DNA of 64,000 nucleotides, from NCBI RefSeq assembly GCF_001434295.1, contig NZ_AZFA01000007.1:49916-113915 (forward strand), written 5' to 3'. Shown piece by piece: positions 53,020-63,974 of the stretch (positions within the stretch are counted from its first letter, which is position 1; every line of letters begins with the position of its first letter). The notes beneath the pieces are model-generated. The model saw nothing but the letters and a program-made list of their open reading frames with translations, ran no database searches and was not told the DNA's origin. This DNA is from Companilactobacillus versmoldensis DSM 14857 = KCTC 3814 (GTDB lineage Bacteria > Bacillota > Bacilli > Lactobacillales > Lactobacillaceae). The translations under genes and the position numbers were made by a program.

Positions 53020-53160
53020 CTAAGCTGATAATACTTTTCTGCCTTTTTTGCGACGTCTTGCAAGAACCTTGCGACCATTACTTGTACTCATTCTCTTCAT
53101 GAAACCATGGACGCGTTCGCGATGACGCTTCTTTGGTTGAAATGTTCTTTTTGTAGTCAT
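53020..53160 (-). CDS. rpmH: Ribosomal protein bL34
   Basis: A 46-aa basic protein: [20 protein letters not shown] is nearly invariant bL34, with the C-terminal [12 protein letters not shown]. Position next to oriC, divergent from dnaA, is conserved. RBS AGGAGG lies ~7 nt before ATG. Confidence 0.97.
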   Translation of the reverse strand: MTTKRTFQPKKRHRERVHGFMKRMSTSNGRKVLARRRKKGRKVLSA

Positions 53161-53682
53161 CAATCAAACCTCCTGAATTAATTATACTTTCTCCAGACAA
53201 TTGCTTAAACATCTTATCATGTTTGGCAAATAATTTAAACATCTAATTTAAGGAAATTTCGAAAACATAGAGGAAACAATTTGAAAACGGTGGAAAAGAT
53301 TTGAACAGTTTTCACCTGTGGATATTTTGTGTATGAAAGTTATTAACATAGTTATCAACAGGTGTGTAAACAAGGTTATTCGCTAAATATTTTTGCTGTG
53401 TATTAGTTTTCCACAGGTTTTAAAAATTAGTTCAAAACTTATTAAAAAGCCGACATATCAGGGTTATTGGTTGTTGATAACTGTGGATAACCATGTGAAT
53501 AACTAATTTTTTAAACATTAATCCACAGTTTCTTTACGATTTGTTTAACAACCTGTTAAGTAATATTAAATTAAACGTGTGTTCTGTGGATAACTTTTTT
53601 ATTAAATGCTAAACTTTAATTTGTCTTTTTAGGGGAAGAACTTATCCACAGATTCAAAATAAAATAGATTGGAGGGTATTTT
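53161..53682. other. oriC: rpmH-dnaA intergenic region with DnaA boxes
   Basis: AT-rich 520-bp gap. Perfect TTATCCACA boxes (either strand) occur at 53482-53490, 53585-53593 and 53642-53650; near matches at 53317-53325, 53352-53360, 53407-53415, 53472-53480, 53494-53502 and 53519-53527. Together with the dnaA-dnaN gap this forms a typical bipartite Firmicutes origin. Stretches such as 53503-53520 and 53541-53580 are AT-rich and could melt; the exact unwinding site is not proven. Confidence 0.92.
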
Positions 53683-55065
53683 TTGCAAGAACCACATAAC
53701 TCATCAACAAAAGAACTTAATGATTTTTGGAATTATTTTACAAATAAGATCAAATCCGAAATTACACCAACGAGTTATTCGACTTGGGTCGAAAGTGCTA
53801 AACCGCTTTACATCAGTGGCAACGATATTCATATCTCTGTTCAGTCAAATCTTCATAAAGAATATTGGCAACGTAACTACGTTAAAAACATTGCAATTGA
53901 TTCTTATGAATTCAATGGCGTTGAACTAAATCCCATCATTGAAAACGAAGAAGAACAACAAGAACAGCAAAATTTGAATATTGCCTATGACAGTAGCACC
54001 GAGAACGCCGATCGATCTGACAAGAATACTCCTGTTTTTCAGAACTCTCATTTAAATCCGAAGTATACATTCGAATCCTTCATTATTGGTGGTGCCAATA
54101 AGATGGCCCATGCAGCTGCCGTTGCCGCTGCTGGAGAACCCGGCCAGATTTACAATCCACTATTCATTTATGGTGGTGTTGGTCTTGGTAAGACTCATTT
54201 GATGCAAGCTATCGGTCATGAAATGTTGAAAAACAATCCTAACGCCCGTGTTAAATATGTCACTAGTGAAACCTTTGCTAACGACTTTATTAATTCGATC
54301 CAAACGAGGACTCAAGAAGAATTCCGTGAGGAATATCGAAATGTGGATCTACTATTAATTGATGATATTCAATTTTTTGCTGAAAAAGAGGGAACTCAAG
54401 AAGAATTTTTCCACACATTTAATAAATTGCATGAAAACAACAAGCAAATCGTTTTAACTTCTGATCGACTACCAAATGAAATCCCTAAATTGCAAAACCG
54501 ATTAGTTTCACGTTTCAAATGGGGTCTATCAGTCGACATAACAGCACCGGATCTGGAAACACGAATTGCCATTTTGCGTAACAAAGCAAAGGCAGAAAAC
54601 TTAGAGATACCAGACGACACTTTGTCTTACATTGCCCAACAAGTAAACACCAACGTGCGTGAATTGGAGGGTGCATTGCTAAGAGTTCAGGCCTACTCAG
54701 CAATGAAAAACACTGATATCAACAAGTCTTTAGCAGCCGATGCCTTGAAAGCTTTGAAGTTATCCAAAGCTAAGAATGGCTTGACCGTAAGTTCGATCCA
54801 AAATAGAGTTGCCAAGTACTATCACGTTTCGATTGCCGATCTAAAAGGTAAGAAACGTGTCAAAACCATTGTTTTACCGCGTCAAATTGCAATGTACTTA
54901 TCTCGAGAATTGACAGATCGCTCACTTCCTCAAATCGGAATGGAGTTTGGTGGTAAGGACCATACAACAGTCATGCACTCATGTGATAAAATAGCCGAGT
55001 TAGCTATAAAAAATGACGATGTTAAGCAAGCAATTGGAGAATTACGTGACGAATTGAAAAATTAA
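53683..55065 (+). CDS. dnaA: Chromosomal replication initiator DnaA
   Basis: AAA+ initiator of replication, 460 aa. TTG start at 53683 with GGAGGG 7 nt before. Domain I (about 1-90), a polar domain II linker with EEEQQEQQN, Walker A GGVGLGKTHLMQ (about 165), Walker B DLLLIDDIQF, and domain IV helix-turn-helix ending GGKDHTTVMHSCDKI. Normal length and order. It starts the leading-strand operon with dnaN. Confidence 0.97.
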   Translation: MQEPHNSSTKELNDFWNYFTNKIKSEITPTSYSTWVESAKPLYISGNDIHISVQSNLHKEYWQRNYVKNIAIDSYEFNGVELNPIIENEEEQQEQQNLNIAYDSSTENADRSDKNTPVFQNSHLNPKYTFESFIIGGANKMAHAAAVAAAGEPGQIYNPLFIYGGVGLGKTHLMQAIGHEMLKNNPNARVKYVTSETFANDFINSIQTRTQEEFREEYRNVDLLLIDDIQFFAEKEGTQEEFFHTFNKLHENNKQIVLTSDRLPNEIPKLQNRLVSRFKWGLSVDITAPDLETRIAILRNKAKAENLEIPDDTLSYIAQQVNTNVRELEGALLRVQAYSAMKNTDINKSLAADALKALKLSKAKNGLTVSSIQNRVAKYYHVSIADLKGKKRVKTIVLPRQIAMYLSRELTDRSLPQIGMEFGGKDHTTVMHSCDKIAELAIKNDDVKQAIGELRDELKN

Positions 55066-55224
55066 CATGTGTATAACTTTTAACAACTTTCATAGTTATC
55101 CACAGCTGTTAATAACATAGATTTTTCTATAGCTTTCAGGCGTTTGAATAGTTTTCCACAGAATCCACAGTGCCTACTACTACTTCTATCTATATATTAA
55201 TTAATTAAAAGGGGAAGCCAGCTT
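55066..55224. promoter_or_regulatory. Second DnaA-box cluster (dnaA-dnaN gap)
   Basis: TGTGTATAA (55068-55076), TTATCCACA (55096-55104) and TTTTCCACA (55152-55160) lie in the 159-bp gap, forming the downstream half of a bipartite oriC. Confidence 0.85.
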
Positions 55225-56361
55225 ATGAAATTCTCAATAGATCGTACTAAATTCATCAATCAAACTAATAATGTGCAACGAGCTATTTCTAGTAAAACCA
55301 CAATTCCAATTCTTACAGGAATGAAATTAGATCTTGCTGAAAATGGACTCACAATCACTGGAAGTAATTCAGATATTTCAATTACAGCCTTTATCTCAAA
55401 AGAGGATGCTGATAATGATCTGAATATTGAAAGTACTGGTTCAATTGTTTTACCAGCCAAGTTTTTTAATGAAATCATTAAGAAGTTACCTGGGGATAAC
55501 TTCAATTTAAAAGTTCTCGATAATAACCAGACACTGATTACCTCAGGTGTCTCTGAATTTACAATCAACGGCTTAGACGCCAATAACTATCCCCACCTTC
55601 CAGAAGTTGAAACCGAAAACCAATTAGTCTTCCCAACTGATTTGTTCAAAGAAGTTGTGAACCAGACAGTTATTGCTGTTTCAACTCAAGAAAGTCGTCC
55701 AGTGCTGACTGGTGTTAATTTCATTATCAATAGTGATGGATTAACGTCAGTAGCAACTGATAGTCATCGTCTAGCTCAAAGAAAGATCGATATCACAAGT
55801 GATGAAGAATACAATTTGATCATCCCTGGTAAGAGTTTGACTGAATTAGTGAGAACAATCAGTGATTCAGTTAAAGAAATCTCGATGTCGATCTCAGAAA
55901 ATCAAGTCTTATTCAGTTTTGACAACGTCATGTTCTATTCACGTTTGTTGGATGGACGTTATCCTGAAACAGACCGTTTGATTCCGGATGATTCCAACAC
56001 TACTTTGACTTTTGACTCATCTAATTTATTATCATCTGTTGAACGTGCTTCATTGCTTTCACATGAGAGCCGTAACAACGTGATCAAATTAGTTATCAAA
56101 GCAGCTGATAAAAAAGCTACACTTTTTGGTAATTCACCAGAAGTCGGAACAGTTGAAGAAGTCCTTGATTGCTCAAGTCTTGAGGGAGAGGACCTCGATA
56201 TTTCGTTCAACCCTGATTATTTGAAGGATGCCTTGCGTTCATTCGGTGGAAACACTGAGATCGAAGTCAGTTTCACATCTGCACTGCATCCATTCACGAT
56301 CAGACCAGTTGAAAACAAAGATAATTTCGTTCAATTGATCACACCAGTAAGAACATTTTAG
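55225..56361 (+). CDS. dnaN: DNA polymerase III beta subunit (sliding clamp)
   Basis: Ring-shaped clamp that holds Pol III on DNA, 378 aa, three similar domains in series. MKFSIDRTKFINQTNNVQRA opening, VLTGVNFIINSDGLTSVATDSHRLA and the C-terminal FTIRPVENKDNFVQLITPVRTF are typical. RBS AAGGGGAA. Follows dnaA and is ended by a strong terminator. Confidence 0.97.
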   Translation: MKFSIDRTKFINQTNNVQRAISSKTTIPILTGMKLDLAENGLTITGSNSDISITAFISKEDADNDLNIESTGSIVLPAKFFNEIIKKLPGDNFNLKVLDNNQTLITSGVSEFTINGLDANNYPHLPEVETENQLVFPTDLFKEVVNQTVIAVSTQESRPVLTGVNFIINSDGLTSVATDSHRLAQRKIDITSDEEYNLIIPGKSLTELVRTISDSVKEISMSISENQVLFSFDNVMFYSRLLDGRYPETDRLIPDDSNTTLTFDSSNLLSSVERASLLSHESRNNVIKLVIKAADKKATLFGNSPEVGTVEEVLDCSSLEGEDLDISFNPDYLKDALRSFGGNTEIEVSFTSALHPFTIRPVENKDNFVQLITPVRTF

Positions 56362-56670
56362 AAATTGATTTTTTAGGTATATTCAATTATCATATTCAAA
56401 AATTTGATAACTGAATATAAAGATATTTGATTATAAATAAAAGAAGGTCGGAATCTACTGATTCTGGCCTTCTTTTTTGATCCAATTAAATTTGAATGGG
56501 GTATTTCGCTTTTTGAGTGTTTTTTCAGGTGATTTAATATTCACCTACCTGTGTTGTAAAAAATTGCTCTAATAGCCTAAAAAATGGCTTGTAAGTTGTT
56601 TTTTAGTTCAGAAACAACTATAATATAGAATATGTCATTAATGGATAAATCTAATAAATAGGGTGTTGTT
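56362..56670. other. Intergenic region after dnaN
   Basis: Contains an AT-rich inverted repeat (TATTCA-TTATCA / TGATAA-TGAATA, 56380-56417), the dnaN terminator and a probable promoter for the S4-recF-gyrBA operon. Nothing else recognised. Confidence 0.6.
56441..56478 (+). terminator. Rho-independent terminator after dnaN
   Basis: Stem AAGAAGGTCGGAATC/GATTCTGGCCTTCTT followed by six Ts. Confidence 0.92.
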
Positions 56671-56880
56671 ATGTCGCAAAAAGTTGAAATTGAGACCGAA
56701 TTTATTACTGTGGGACAATTTTTGAAAGAAGTCGGTATCATCGGTACCGGTGGACAAGCTAAATGGTATTTAAAAGAAAATTCGATTGAGGTCAATGGTG
56801 AACCTGAAGATCGTCGAGGCAAAAAATTGTATAAGGGCGACAAGATCGTCGCTGAAGATCAAACATTTGAGATTGCCTAG
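56671..56880 (+). CDS. yaaA: S4-domain RNA-binding protein YaaA (RlbA type)
   Basis: A 69-aa protein that is almost only one S4 domain: TVGQFLKEVGIIGTGGQAKW, VNGEPEDRRGKKLYKGDKI. It is found between dnaN and recF in most Firmicutes and is thought to bind rRNA in ribosome assembly. It ends six bases before recF and in the same frame. Confidence 0.93.
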   Translation: MSQKVEIETEFITVGQFLKEVGIIGTGGQAKWYLKENSIEVNGEPEDRRGKKLYKGDKIVAEDQTFEIA

Positions 56881-56886
56881 CAGCAA

Positions 56887-58008
56887 TTGTTTGTAAGAGA
56901 TCTCGAATTACAGAATTATCGCAATTATGAGTCTTTGAAGATTGAATTTTCGCCAAAAATCAACGTATTTTTGGGACGAAACGCTCAAGGCAAGACAAAC
57001 TTATTAGAAGCTATGTATTTTTTAGCTCTAACCAGAAGCCATAGGACGTCCAATGACAAGGATTTAATTAAATGGGGAAGTGATTTTGCTAGGATTTCTG
57101 GCACAGTTATCAAAGACAACTCCAGTCGTTTAAAGATGAACCTTGTTATCAGCAAATCAGGGAAAAAAGCTAAATTAAATAACTTAGAACAACGGAAACT
57201 TTCCAGCTACATCGGTAATTTGAACGTTGTTTTATTTTCGCCCGAAGATTTGTCGATTGTGAAGGGTAATCCAACGATTAGAAGAAAGTTTGTTGATATG
57301 GAATTTGGTCAAATATCTTCACAGTATCTCAAAACTGTCAGTCAATTCCGCTCGGTTTTGAAACAGCGAAACTTTTATTTGAAAAAATTACAGCACCATG
57401 AAACCAAGGATCTGGTCTATCTAGATGTCTTATCTGACCAACTTGCAGCATATTGTGCAGAAGTGACTCATACACGAGTGACTTTCTTACAGCGGCTGCA
57501 AGTTTTTATTCAAAAGATCCATGCCAAGATAACTGAAGGACAAGAAAACCTGCAGTTACGATACAGTAGCTTTTTTGAAGCTGAAGACAAGAGTGTTGAA
57601 GATATCTACAACTTGTACAAAGCTACTTACAAAAAAAACTACCGTCGAGAGATTCAACGTGGGGTCACGCTCTATGGACCTCATCGCGATGATATTAAAT
57701 TCTTAGTTAATGATAAAAACGTTCAAGACTTTGGTTCACAAGGACAGCAACGTTCAGTTGCCTTAAGTCTAAAGTTGGCTGAGGTTGAGTTGATCAAAGA
57801 AGAAGTAGGGGATTATCCAATTTTGTTATTGGATGATGTTTTATCCGAATTAGATCAAAAAAGACAGACCCATCTGTTGTCATCTATCGGAGATAATATT
57901 CAAACCTTTATCACGACCACATCACTAGATGATGTTGACCGGACTTTGATTAAAGATCCTAATGTTTTAACGATTATTGACGGAAAAATCAAACAGGAGG
58001 AAATTTAA
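56887..58008 (+). CDS. recF: DNA replication and repair protein RecF
   Basis: SMC-like ATPase for loading RecA at gaps, 373 aa. A TTG start (56887) is the only one that keeps [17 protein letters not shown]; the yaaA stop lies just before it in frame. Walker [17 protein letters not shown], the signature [18 protein letters not shown] and Walker [13 protein letters not shown] are clear. No good ribosome site, so coupling to yaaA is likely. It overlaps gyrB by one base (TAATG). Confidence 0.95.
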   Translation: MFVRDLELQNYRNYESLKIEFSPKINVFLGRNAQGKTNLLEAMYFLALTRSHRTSNDKDLIKWGSDFARISGTVIKDNSSRLKMNLVISKSGKKAKLNNLEQRKLSSYIGNLNVVLFSPEDLSIVKGNPTIRRKFVDMEFGQISSQYLKTVSQFRSVLKQRNFYLKKLQHHETKDLVYLDVLSDQLAAYCAEVTHTRVTFLQRLQVFIQKIHAKITEGQENLQLRYSSFFEAEDKSVEDIYNLYKATYKKNYRREIQRGVTLYGPHRDDIKFLVNDKNVQDFGSQGQQRSVALSLKLAEVELIKEEVGDYPILLLDDVLSELDQKRQTHLLSSIGDNIQTFITTTSLDDVDRTLIKDPNVLTIIDGKIKQEEI

Positions 58009-59960
58009 TGGCTGAAAACAGCAGAGAACAAGATTTAGAGAAAAAAGAAAAACTGGCTGAAGAATATGACGCCAGTCAAATTCAAGTTCTTGAAGGACTT
58101 GAAGCTGTTCGTAAAAGACCTGGTATGTATATCGGATCAACTAGTGGTCAAGGCTTACACCATCTTGTATGGGAAATCATCGATAATGGTATTGATGAGG
58201 CTTTAGCTGGGTTTGCTACTAAGATCGAAGTTACAGTAGAGCCAGACAACTCGATCACTGTTACTGATGATGGACGTGGTATTCCAATCGATATCCAAAA
58301 GAAAACAGGTAAACCTGCTTTGGAAACTGTTTTCACGATCCTACACGCTGGTGGTAAGTTCGGCGGTGGCGGATACAAGGTATCTGGTGGACTGCACGGT
58401 GTTGGTGCATCTGTTGTTAATGCCTTGAGTTCTGAGTTGGATGCCGTCGTTACCCGTGGTGGTAAAGAATACGGGATCGATTTTGAAAAGGGTAAAGTAA
58501 AGCATGCCATGCACGTCGTCGGTGAAGCTGGCGAATTCGATCATGGTACACGTGTTCACTTTGTGCCAGATCCTGATATCTTTACTGAAACAACTGTTTA
58601 TGATGATAAAACTTTAACTACTCGTATCCGTGAATTGGCCTTTTTAAATAAAGGTCTGAAACTTACATTTACTGATAAACGTAAGGATACTGCTGAAAAA
58701 TTAGTATTCCACTATGAAGGTGGGATCAAGAGTTATGTCGAATTCTTGAACAAAGGAAAAGAAGCTTTGTTCGAAGAACCAATTTATTTGGAAGGTGTTC
58801 AAGACGGCATCACCGTCGAAGTAGCCTTGCAATATGTTGACGAATATCATACAAACTTGATGACCTTTGCTAATAATATCCATACTTATGAAGGTGGTAC
58901 TCACGAAGTTGGGTTCAAGACTGCTTTGACACGTGTCATCAATGATTATGGACATAAGAATAAGTTGCTCAAGGACACTGAAAAATTATCCGGAGAAGAT
59001 GTTCGTGAAGGGATGACTGCGGTCGTTTCTATCAAGCATCCGGACCCACAATTTGAAGGTCAGACTAAGACGAAGTTGGGTAACTCAGATGCAAGAACGA
59101 TCACTGATCGTTTATTCTCTGAACATTTCATGAAATTCTTGATGGAAAATCCTAACGTAGCTAAGAAGATCATTGAAAAAGGTACTTTAGCAACTAAAGC
59201 GCGTCTAGCTGCTAAACGTGCTCGTGAAGTTACTCGGAAACAAAATGGTCTAGAAATCAGTAATTTACCTGGTAAGTTAGCTGACAATGCAAGTAAGGAC
59301 CCTGAAATTTCAGAGTTATTCATCGTCGAGGGTGATTCTGCCGGTGGTTCCGCTAAGACTGGTCGTTCACGTTTGACACAAGCCATCTTGCCAATCAGAG
59401 GTAAGATCTTAAACGTTGAAAAAGCTTCAATGGATAAGATCTTGGCTAACCAAGAAATCAGAACCTTGTTTACAGCTATGGGAACTGGTTTTGGGGATGA
59501 CTTTGATATTTCTAAGGCTCGTTATCACAAAATCATTATTATGACCGATGCCGATGTCGATGGTGCTCACATTAGGACACTGTTATTGACACTACTTTAT
59601 AGGTATATGCGTCCTGTTGTTGAAGCAGGCTATGTCTATATTGCCAAACCACCTTTGTATCAAGTTCGTCAAGGTAAGATCATGAAGTACCTTGATACTG
59701 ACCAAGAAAAAGATGATTTTATTTCACAATTGCCAGCTAAACCAGAACCAAAGATTCAACGTTACAAGGGTCTTGGTGAAATGGATGCTGACCAACTCTG
59801 GGATACAACTATGGATCCAGAGAAGAGAAGATTGGATCGTGTTAAGTTGGACGATGCTGTTGAAGCTAACCAAATTTTCTCAATGTTGATGGGTGACAAG
59901 GTTGCTCCTCGTCGTGAATTTATCGAGGACAATGCCCGTTACGCCGAAGTTGATTATTAA
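58008..59960 (+). CDS. gyrB: DNA gyrase subunit B
   Basis: ATPase subunit of gyrase, 650 aa. GHKL domain motifs [22 protein letters not shown] and [15 protein letters not shown], then the TOPRIM domain [15 protein letters not shown] and [15 protein letters not shown], and the C-terminal [22 protein letters not shown]. All catalytic blocks are intact. RBS AGGAGG lies within the recF 3' end. Confidence 0.97.
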   Translation: MAENSREQDLEKKEKLAEEYDASQIQVLEGLEAVRKRPGMYIGSTSGQGLHHLVWEIIDNGIDEALAGFATKIEVTVEPDNSITVTDDGRGIPIDIQKKTGKPALETVFTILHAGGKFGGGGYKVSGGLHGVGASVVNALSSELDAVVTRGGKEYGIDFEKGKVKHAMHVVGEAGEFDHGTRVHFVPDPDIFTETTVYDDKTLTTRIRELAFLNKGLKLTFTDKRKDTAEKLVFHYEGGIKSYVEFLNKGKEALFEEPIYLEGVQDGITVEVALQYVDEYHTNLMTFANNIHTYEGGTHEVGFKTALTRVINDYGHKNKLLKDTEKLSGEDVREGMTAVVSIKHPDPQFEGQTKTKLGNSDARTITDRLFSEHFMKFLMENPNVAKKIIEKGTLATKARLAAKRAREVTRKQNGLEISNLPGKLADNASKDPEISELFIVEGDSAGGSAKTGRSRLTQAILPIRGKILNVEKASMDKILANQEIRTLFTAMGTGFGDDFDISKARYHKIIIMTDADVDGAHIRTLLLTLLYRYMRPVVEAGYVYIAKPPLYQVRQGKIMKYLDTDQEKDDFISQLPAKPEPKIQRYKGLGEMDADQLWDTTMDPEKRRLDRVKLDDAVEANQIFSMLMGDKVAPRREFIEDNARYAEVDY

Positions 59961-59982
59961 TTAGGGGAGGGGACAAATTTAA

Positions 59983-62589
59983 ATGGACGATAGAAGAATC
60001 GAAAATGTTAATCTGACGGAAGTTATGAAAAGCTCTTTCGTGGATTATGCTGCTAGTGTTATCGTATCTCGTGCTCTTCCAGATGTGCGTGACGGATTGA
60101 AACCAGTTCATCGTCGTATCCTTTATGGTATGAATGAATTAGGTGTTACACCTGACAAGCCTTATAAAAAGAGTGCCCGTTTCGTTGGGGATATCATGGG
60201 TAAATATCACCCCCATGGTGACTCCGCAATTTATGAATCAATGGTCAGAATGGCTCAGGACTTTAGTTATCGTTATCCATTAGTTGATGGACACGGAAAC
60301 TTTGGTTCAATCGATGGTGATCCACCTGCTGCTATGCGTTATACCGAAGCTAGAATGAGCAAGATGGCTGTTGAGATGTTACGTGATATCAATAAAGATA
60401 CGGTCGATCTAGTACCTAATTACGATGGTGAAGAAAAGGAACCAATGGTCTTGCCGGCTAGATTCCCTAACTTGCTAGTGAACGGTGCTACTGGTATCGC
60501 TGTTGGTATGACGACTAATATTCCTTCACATAACTTGAAGGAAGTCATCGATGCATTGCATATTTTAATGAGAAATAAAGATGCAACTCTGATGGACTTG
60601 ATGAAAGTTATACCAGGACCTGATTTTGCTACTGGTGGTATTATCATGGGTCGCTCTGGTATTCGCCAAGCTTATGAGACTGGTAAAGGTACGATCACTT
60701 TGCGTGCTAAAGTTGATGTTACGACTAAGAAAAATGGTGGAGAACAGATTATTGTCACTGAGTTGCCATACATGGTCAACAAGGCCACATTAGTCGAAAG
60801 AATCGCTGATTTAGCACGTGAAAAGAAGATCGAAGGTATTACTGACTTAAACGATGAATCTGACCGTGAAGGTATGCGGATCGTGATTGATGTTCGTCGT
60901 GATATGTCTGCTTCAGTTATCTTGAACAATTTATACAAATTGACGCAATTGCAGATCTCATATGGTATCAATATGGTTGCTATCGTTGGAAAGACTCCTA
61001 AGGTCTTTTCATTAAAGGGCGTTCTACTTGAATACTTGAAGCACCAGGAAGTTGTTATCAGACGGAGAACTCAATACGAATTACGTCGTGCAGAAGCTAG
61101 AGCTCATATTCTTGAAGGTTTGAGAATTGCCCTTGATCACATTGATGAGATAATCAAAATCATCCGTGGTTCACAGACCTCCGCGATTGCTAAACAAACA
61201 TTGATCGACAATTTCAAATTGTCTGACAAGCAATCACAAGCTATCCTGGACATGCGTTTGGTACGTTTGACAGGTTTGGAACGTGAGAAGGTCGAATCTG
61301 AATATCAAGATTTGTTGACTAAGATTGCTGACTTCAAAGATATTCTGGCTAAACCTGAACGTGTTGATAAGATTATTTACGATGAATTGCTCGATATCCA
61401 AGAGAAATTTGGGGATGCTCGTCGGACTGAGATCCGTGCTAGTGAGATCTCCAATATTGAAGACGAGGATCTGATCGAAGAAGAAAATATCCTTGTTGTT
61501 CTAACTCACAATGGCTATATCAAGCGTCTTTCTGCGGATGAATTTAGAGTTCAGAACCGTGGTGGCCGTGGTATTCAAGGGATGGGCGTCCATGATGATG
61601 ACTTTATTGAACAGATTATCTATACCTCGACTCATGACCGTTTGTTATTCTTTACTAATACTGGTAAAGTTTATCGGACTAAGGGTTATGAAGTCCCTGA
61701 ATATGGTCGGACAGCTAAGGGTATCCCGGTTATCAACTTGTTGAACATTGAAAAGGGTGAAAGCATTCAAACTGTTATCAATGTCGGTAAAGATGTTGAT
61801 GTGGATAATTCATTCTTGTTCTTTGTCACTCAATTGGGAACTGTTAAGCGGACACCGGTGTCTGACTTTGCTAACATCAGACATTCAGGACTGCGTGCGA
61901 TTGCCTTGAAGGACGAAGATGAACTTACTAATGTCTTTATGACTGATGGTGAAAAAATCATCTTCATCGGTACTCATAAAGGTTATGCGGTAACCTTCAG
62001 AGAGACTGATGTTCGTCCGATGGGACGGACTGCTGCTGGTGTTCGTGGTATCAAGTTACGTGATGAAGACTACGTAGTCGGTTCATCTATCCTCGAATCA
62101 AATCAAGAGGTCTTAACGATCTCTGAGCATGGTTACGGTAAGAGAACTAGTGCTAGTGAATATCCAGTTAAGGGACGTGGTGGTAAAGGTATCAAGACTG
62201 CCAACGTTACTGAAAAGAACGGACCAATCGCTGGTATTGCCACCGTTGATGGTGACGAAGATATTATGTTAGTGACTAATACTGGTGTCATGATCAGATT
62301 TGACGTTAATAACGTTTCACAAACTGGTCGGGCAACACTCGGTGTTAGATTAATCAAGGTTGACGACGATGCATTTGTTTCAACCATGGCCAAAATTGCT
62401 CATCAAGATGAAGAAGAGGAAGATGAAAATTCTGATTCTAAACCTGATGATCAAGCAACAACTGATTCAGACTCTGGGGATGACTCCAGTTCGACTGATT
62501 CAGACGATTCAACTGAGTCAAATGATTCAGATGATACTACTCCAGATACAGACAATAATGATTCAGGTTCAGACAATCCTGAAGCATAA
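59983..62589 (+). CDS. gyrA: DNA gyrase subunit A with acidic C-terminal tail
   Basis: DNA-cleaving subunit of gyrase, 868 aa. The QRDR region and catalytic Tyr are in [16 protein letters not shown] and [13 protein letters not shown]. The C-terminal beta-pinwheel has the GyrA box [12 protein letters not shown]. After the pinwheel, about 60 residues (from 809) are almost only Asp, Ser, Glu, Asn and Thr. Such acidic tails tune wrapping and supercoiling in some GyrA proteins; this one is longer than usual. RBS GGGGAGGGG. Confidence 0.96.
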   Translation: MDDRRIENVNLTEVMKSSFVDYAASVIVSRALPDVRDGLKPVHRRILYGMNELGVTPDKPYKKSARFVGDIMGKYHPHGDSAIYESMVRMAQDFSYRYPLVDGHGNFGSIDGDPPAAMRYTEARMSKMAVEMLRDINKDTVDLVPNYDGEEKEPMVLPARFPNLLVNGATGIAVGMTTNIPSHNLKEVIDALHILMRNKDATLMDLMKVIPGPDFATGGIIMGRSGIRQAYETGKGTITLRAKVDVTTKKNGGEQIIVTELPYMVNKATLVERIADLAREKKIEGITDLNDESDREGMRIVIDVRRDMSASVILNNLYKLTQLQISYGINMVAIVGKTPKVFSLKGVLLEYLKHQEVVIRRRTQYELRRAEARAHILEGLRIALDHIDEIIKIIRGSQTSAIAKQTLIDNFKLSDKQSQAILDMRLVRLTGLEREKVESEYQDLLTKIADFKDILAKPERVDKIIYDELLDIQEKFGDARRTEIRASEISNIEDEDLIEEENILVVLTHNGYIKRLSADEFRVQNRGGRGIQGMGVHDDDFIEQIIYTSTHDRLLFFTNTGKVYRTKGYEVPEYGRTAKGIPVINLLNIEKGESIQTVINVGKDVDVDNSFLFFVTQLGTVKRTPVSDFANIRHSGLRAIALKDEDELTNVFMTDGEKIIFIGTHKGYAVTFRETDVRPMGRTAAGVRGIKLRDEDYVVGSSILESNQEVLTISEHGYGKRTSASEYPVKGRGGKGIKTANVTEKNGPIAGIATVDGDEDIMLVTNTGVMIRFDVNNVSQTGRATLGVRLIKVDDDAFVSTMAKIAHQDEEEEDENSDSKPDDQATTDSDSGDDSSSTDSDDSTESNDSDDTTPDTDNNDSGSDNPEA

Positions 62590-62599
62590 AAAATAAAAT

Positions 62600-62664
62600 G
62601 ATCGTTCCTGCGTAATTTGATAGTGTATCTAGTTCGGTACACGTCAGGCAGAAACGATTTTTTT
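62600..62664 (+). terminator. Long-stem terminator after gyrA
   Basis: Outer stem ATCGTT/AACGAT and inner GTGTA...TACAC arms, then seven Ts. Confidence 0.75.
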
Positions 62665-62689
62665 AATGTTACATTTTAGCTAGAATTCG

Positions 62690-62749
62690 AGGAGCATTTA
62701 TGATAAACTCATACATTGTGAGTATAAAATAAAGATAATTTATGCTCCT
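62690..62749 (+). promoter_or_regulatory. Leader hairpin before rpsF
   Basis: A long imperfect hairpin AGGAGCAT-TTAT.../...ATTTATGCTCCT with an internal TCATAC/GTGAGTAT arm lies in the rpsF 5' region. It is flanked by the direct repeat TTTAGCTAG (62676-62684 and 62756-62764). Ribosomal-protein leaders in this position can bind S6:S18, but the defining motif was not confirmed. Confidence 0.45.
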
Positions 62750-62793
62750 TGTCCTTTAGCTAGGACCATTAGACCATAAGGAGGTGCACAGTC

Positions 62794-63090
62794 ATGGCAG
62801 AATCACATTACGAAATTACATATATTATTAAGCCAGATATCGAAGAAGAGGCTAAGAAGACTCTTATCGATCGTTACGACAAGATCGTTAAAGATAACGG
62901 TGCTAATAATGTTGAGTCAAAAGACTGGGAAAAAAGACGTTTAGCATATGAAATTGCTAACTACAAGGAAGGTATCTATCACATCATCACTTTAGATACT
63001 GACAACGAAGATGCATTAAATGAATTTGATCGTCTATCAAAATTCGACGACAACATTTTGCGTCACATGATCATCAAGCGTGAAGCTTAA
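62794..63090 (+). CDS. rpsF: Ribosomal protein bS6
   Basis: 98-aa protein of the 30S platform, partner of S18. [18 protein letters not shown] and [19 protein letters not shown] are typical bS6. RBS AAGGAGGTG. First gene of rpsF-ssb-rpsR; parS lies just after its stop. Confidence 0.97.
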   Translation: MAESHYEITYIIKPDIEEEAKKTLIDRYDKIVKDNGANNVESKDWEKRRLAYEIANYKEGIYHIITLDTDNEDALNEFDRLSKFDDNILRHMIIKREA

Positions 63091-63092
63091 TT

Positions 63093-63108
63093 TGTTTCAC
63101 GTGAAACA
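63093..63108. promoter_or_regulatory. parS site (ParB/Spo0J binding), perfect
   Basis: TGTTTCACGTGAAACA is a perfect 16-bp Firmicutes parS palindrome. It stands in the 36-bp rpsF-ssb gap, about 9 kb from dnaA. Confidence 0.95.
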
Positions 63109-63126
63109 TTTTGAGGAGGCAGACAT

Positions 63127-63714
63127 ATGATTAATAGAGTAGTTTTAGTCGGACGCCTGACACGTGATCCCGAACTTAGATATACTGCAAATGGAGCTGC
63201 AGTGGCATCGTTCACTGTTGCTGTTAATAGACAGTTTACTAATGCTCAAGGCGAGCGTGAAGCTGACTTCGTTAACTGTGTTATCTGGAGAAAAGCTGCC
63301 GAGAATTTCTCTAACTTCACTCATAAAGGTTCTTTAGTTGGTGTTGATGGTCGTGTGCAAACACGTTCATATGAAAACCAACAAGGCAATCGTGTCTATG
63401 TTACTGAAGTAGTTGTTGAGAACTTCTCACTTTTGGAATCAAGAGCCGAGAGTGAAAGAAGAGCTCAAAACGAGAATAATAACGGTGGGAACCAAGCTTC
63501 CAACAATAATTCGTATGGGAACAATCAGTCCTCATACAGCAACAATAATCAATCAAATAATAATCAATCTAACAATAATTCAGGCAACGCAAGCAACAAT
63601 TCAAACAACAATAATAATTCGAATAGTAATTCCAATTCTGGAAACAATATGAACGATCCATTTGCTGACAACAGTAAACCAATCGACATATCAGATGATG
63701 ACTTACCATTCTAA
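63127..63714 (+). CDS. ssb: Single-stranded DNA-binding protein
   Basis: 195-aa SSB. N-terminal OB fold (about 1-105: [34 protein letters not shown]), then a long Asn/Ser/Gly/Gln-rich linker (about 115-180) and the acidic interaction tip DDDLPF at the C-terminus. The linker is strongly repetitive. RBS GAGGAGG. Confidence 0.97.
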   Translation: MINRVVLVGRLTRDPELRYTANGAAVASFTVAVNRQFTNAQGEREADFVNCVIWRKAAENFSNFTHKGSLVGVDGRVQTRSYENQQGNRVYVTEVVVENFSLLESRAESERRAQNENNNGGNQASNNNSYGNNQSSYSNNNQSNNNQSNNNSGNASNNSNNNNNSNSNSNSGNNMNDPFADNSKPIDISDDDLPF

Positions 63715-63737
63715 AAAATTAGAAGGGAGACTTCATA

Positions 63738-63974
63738 ATGGCCCAACAAAGAAGAGGCGGACGTAGAAGACGTAAAGTTGACTTCATCGCTGCTAACCAT
63801 ATCGAATACATCGATTATAAAGACACTGACCTATTAAAGAGATTTATCTCAGAACGTGGTAAGATTTTACCAAGACGTGTTACAGGTACAAGTGCTAAGA
63901 ACCAAAGAAGACTTACAATTGCAATCAAGAGAGCAAGAATCATGGCTCTATTACCATTCGTTGCAGAAGACTAA
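63738..63974 (+). CDS. rpsR: Ribosomal protein bS18
   Basis: 78-aa basic protein; [41 protein letters not shown] and the ending [13 protein letters not shown] are bS18 hallmarks. RBS AGAAGGGAG. Last gene in the window; the last 26 bases hold nothing recognised. Confidence 0.97.
   Translation: MAQQRRGGRRRRKVDFIAANHIEYIDYKDTDLLKRFISERGKILPRRVTGTSAKNQRRLTIAIKRARIMALLPFVAED

Noticed and set aside
54500..54515. parS-like GTTTCACGTTTCAA inside dnaA
   Set aside because: Only about 11 of 16 positions match and the palindrome is broken.
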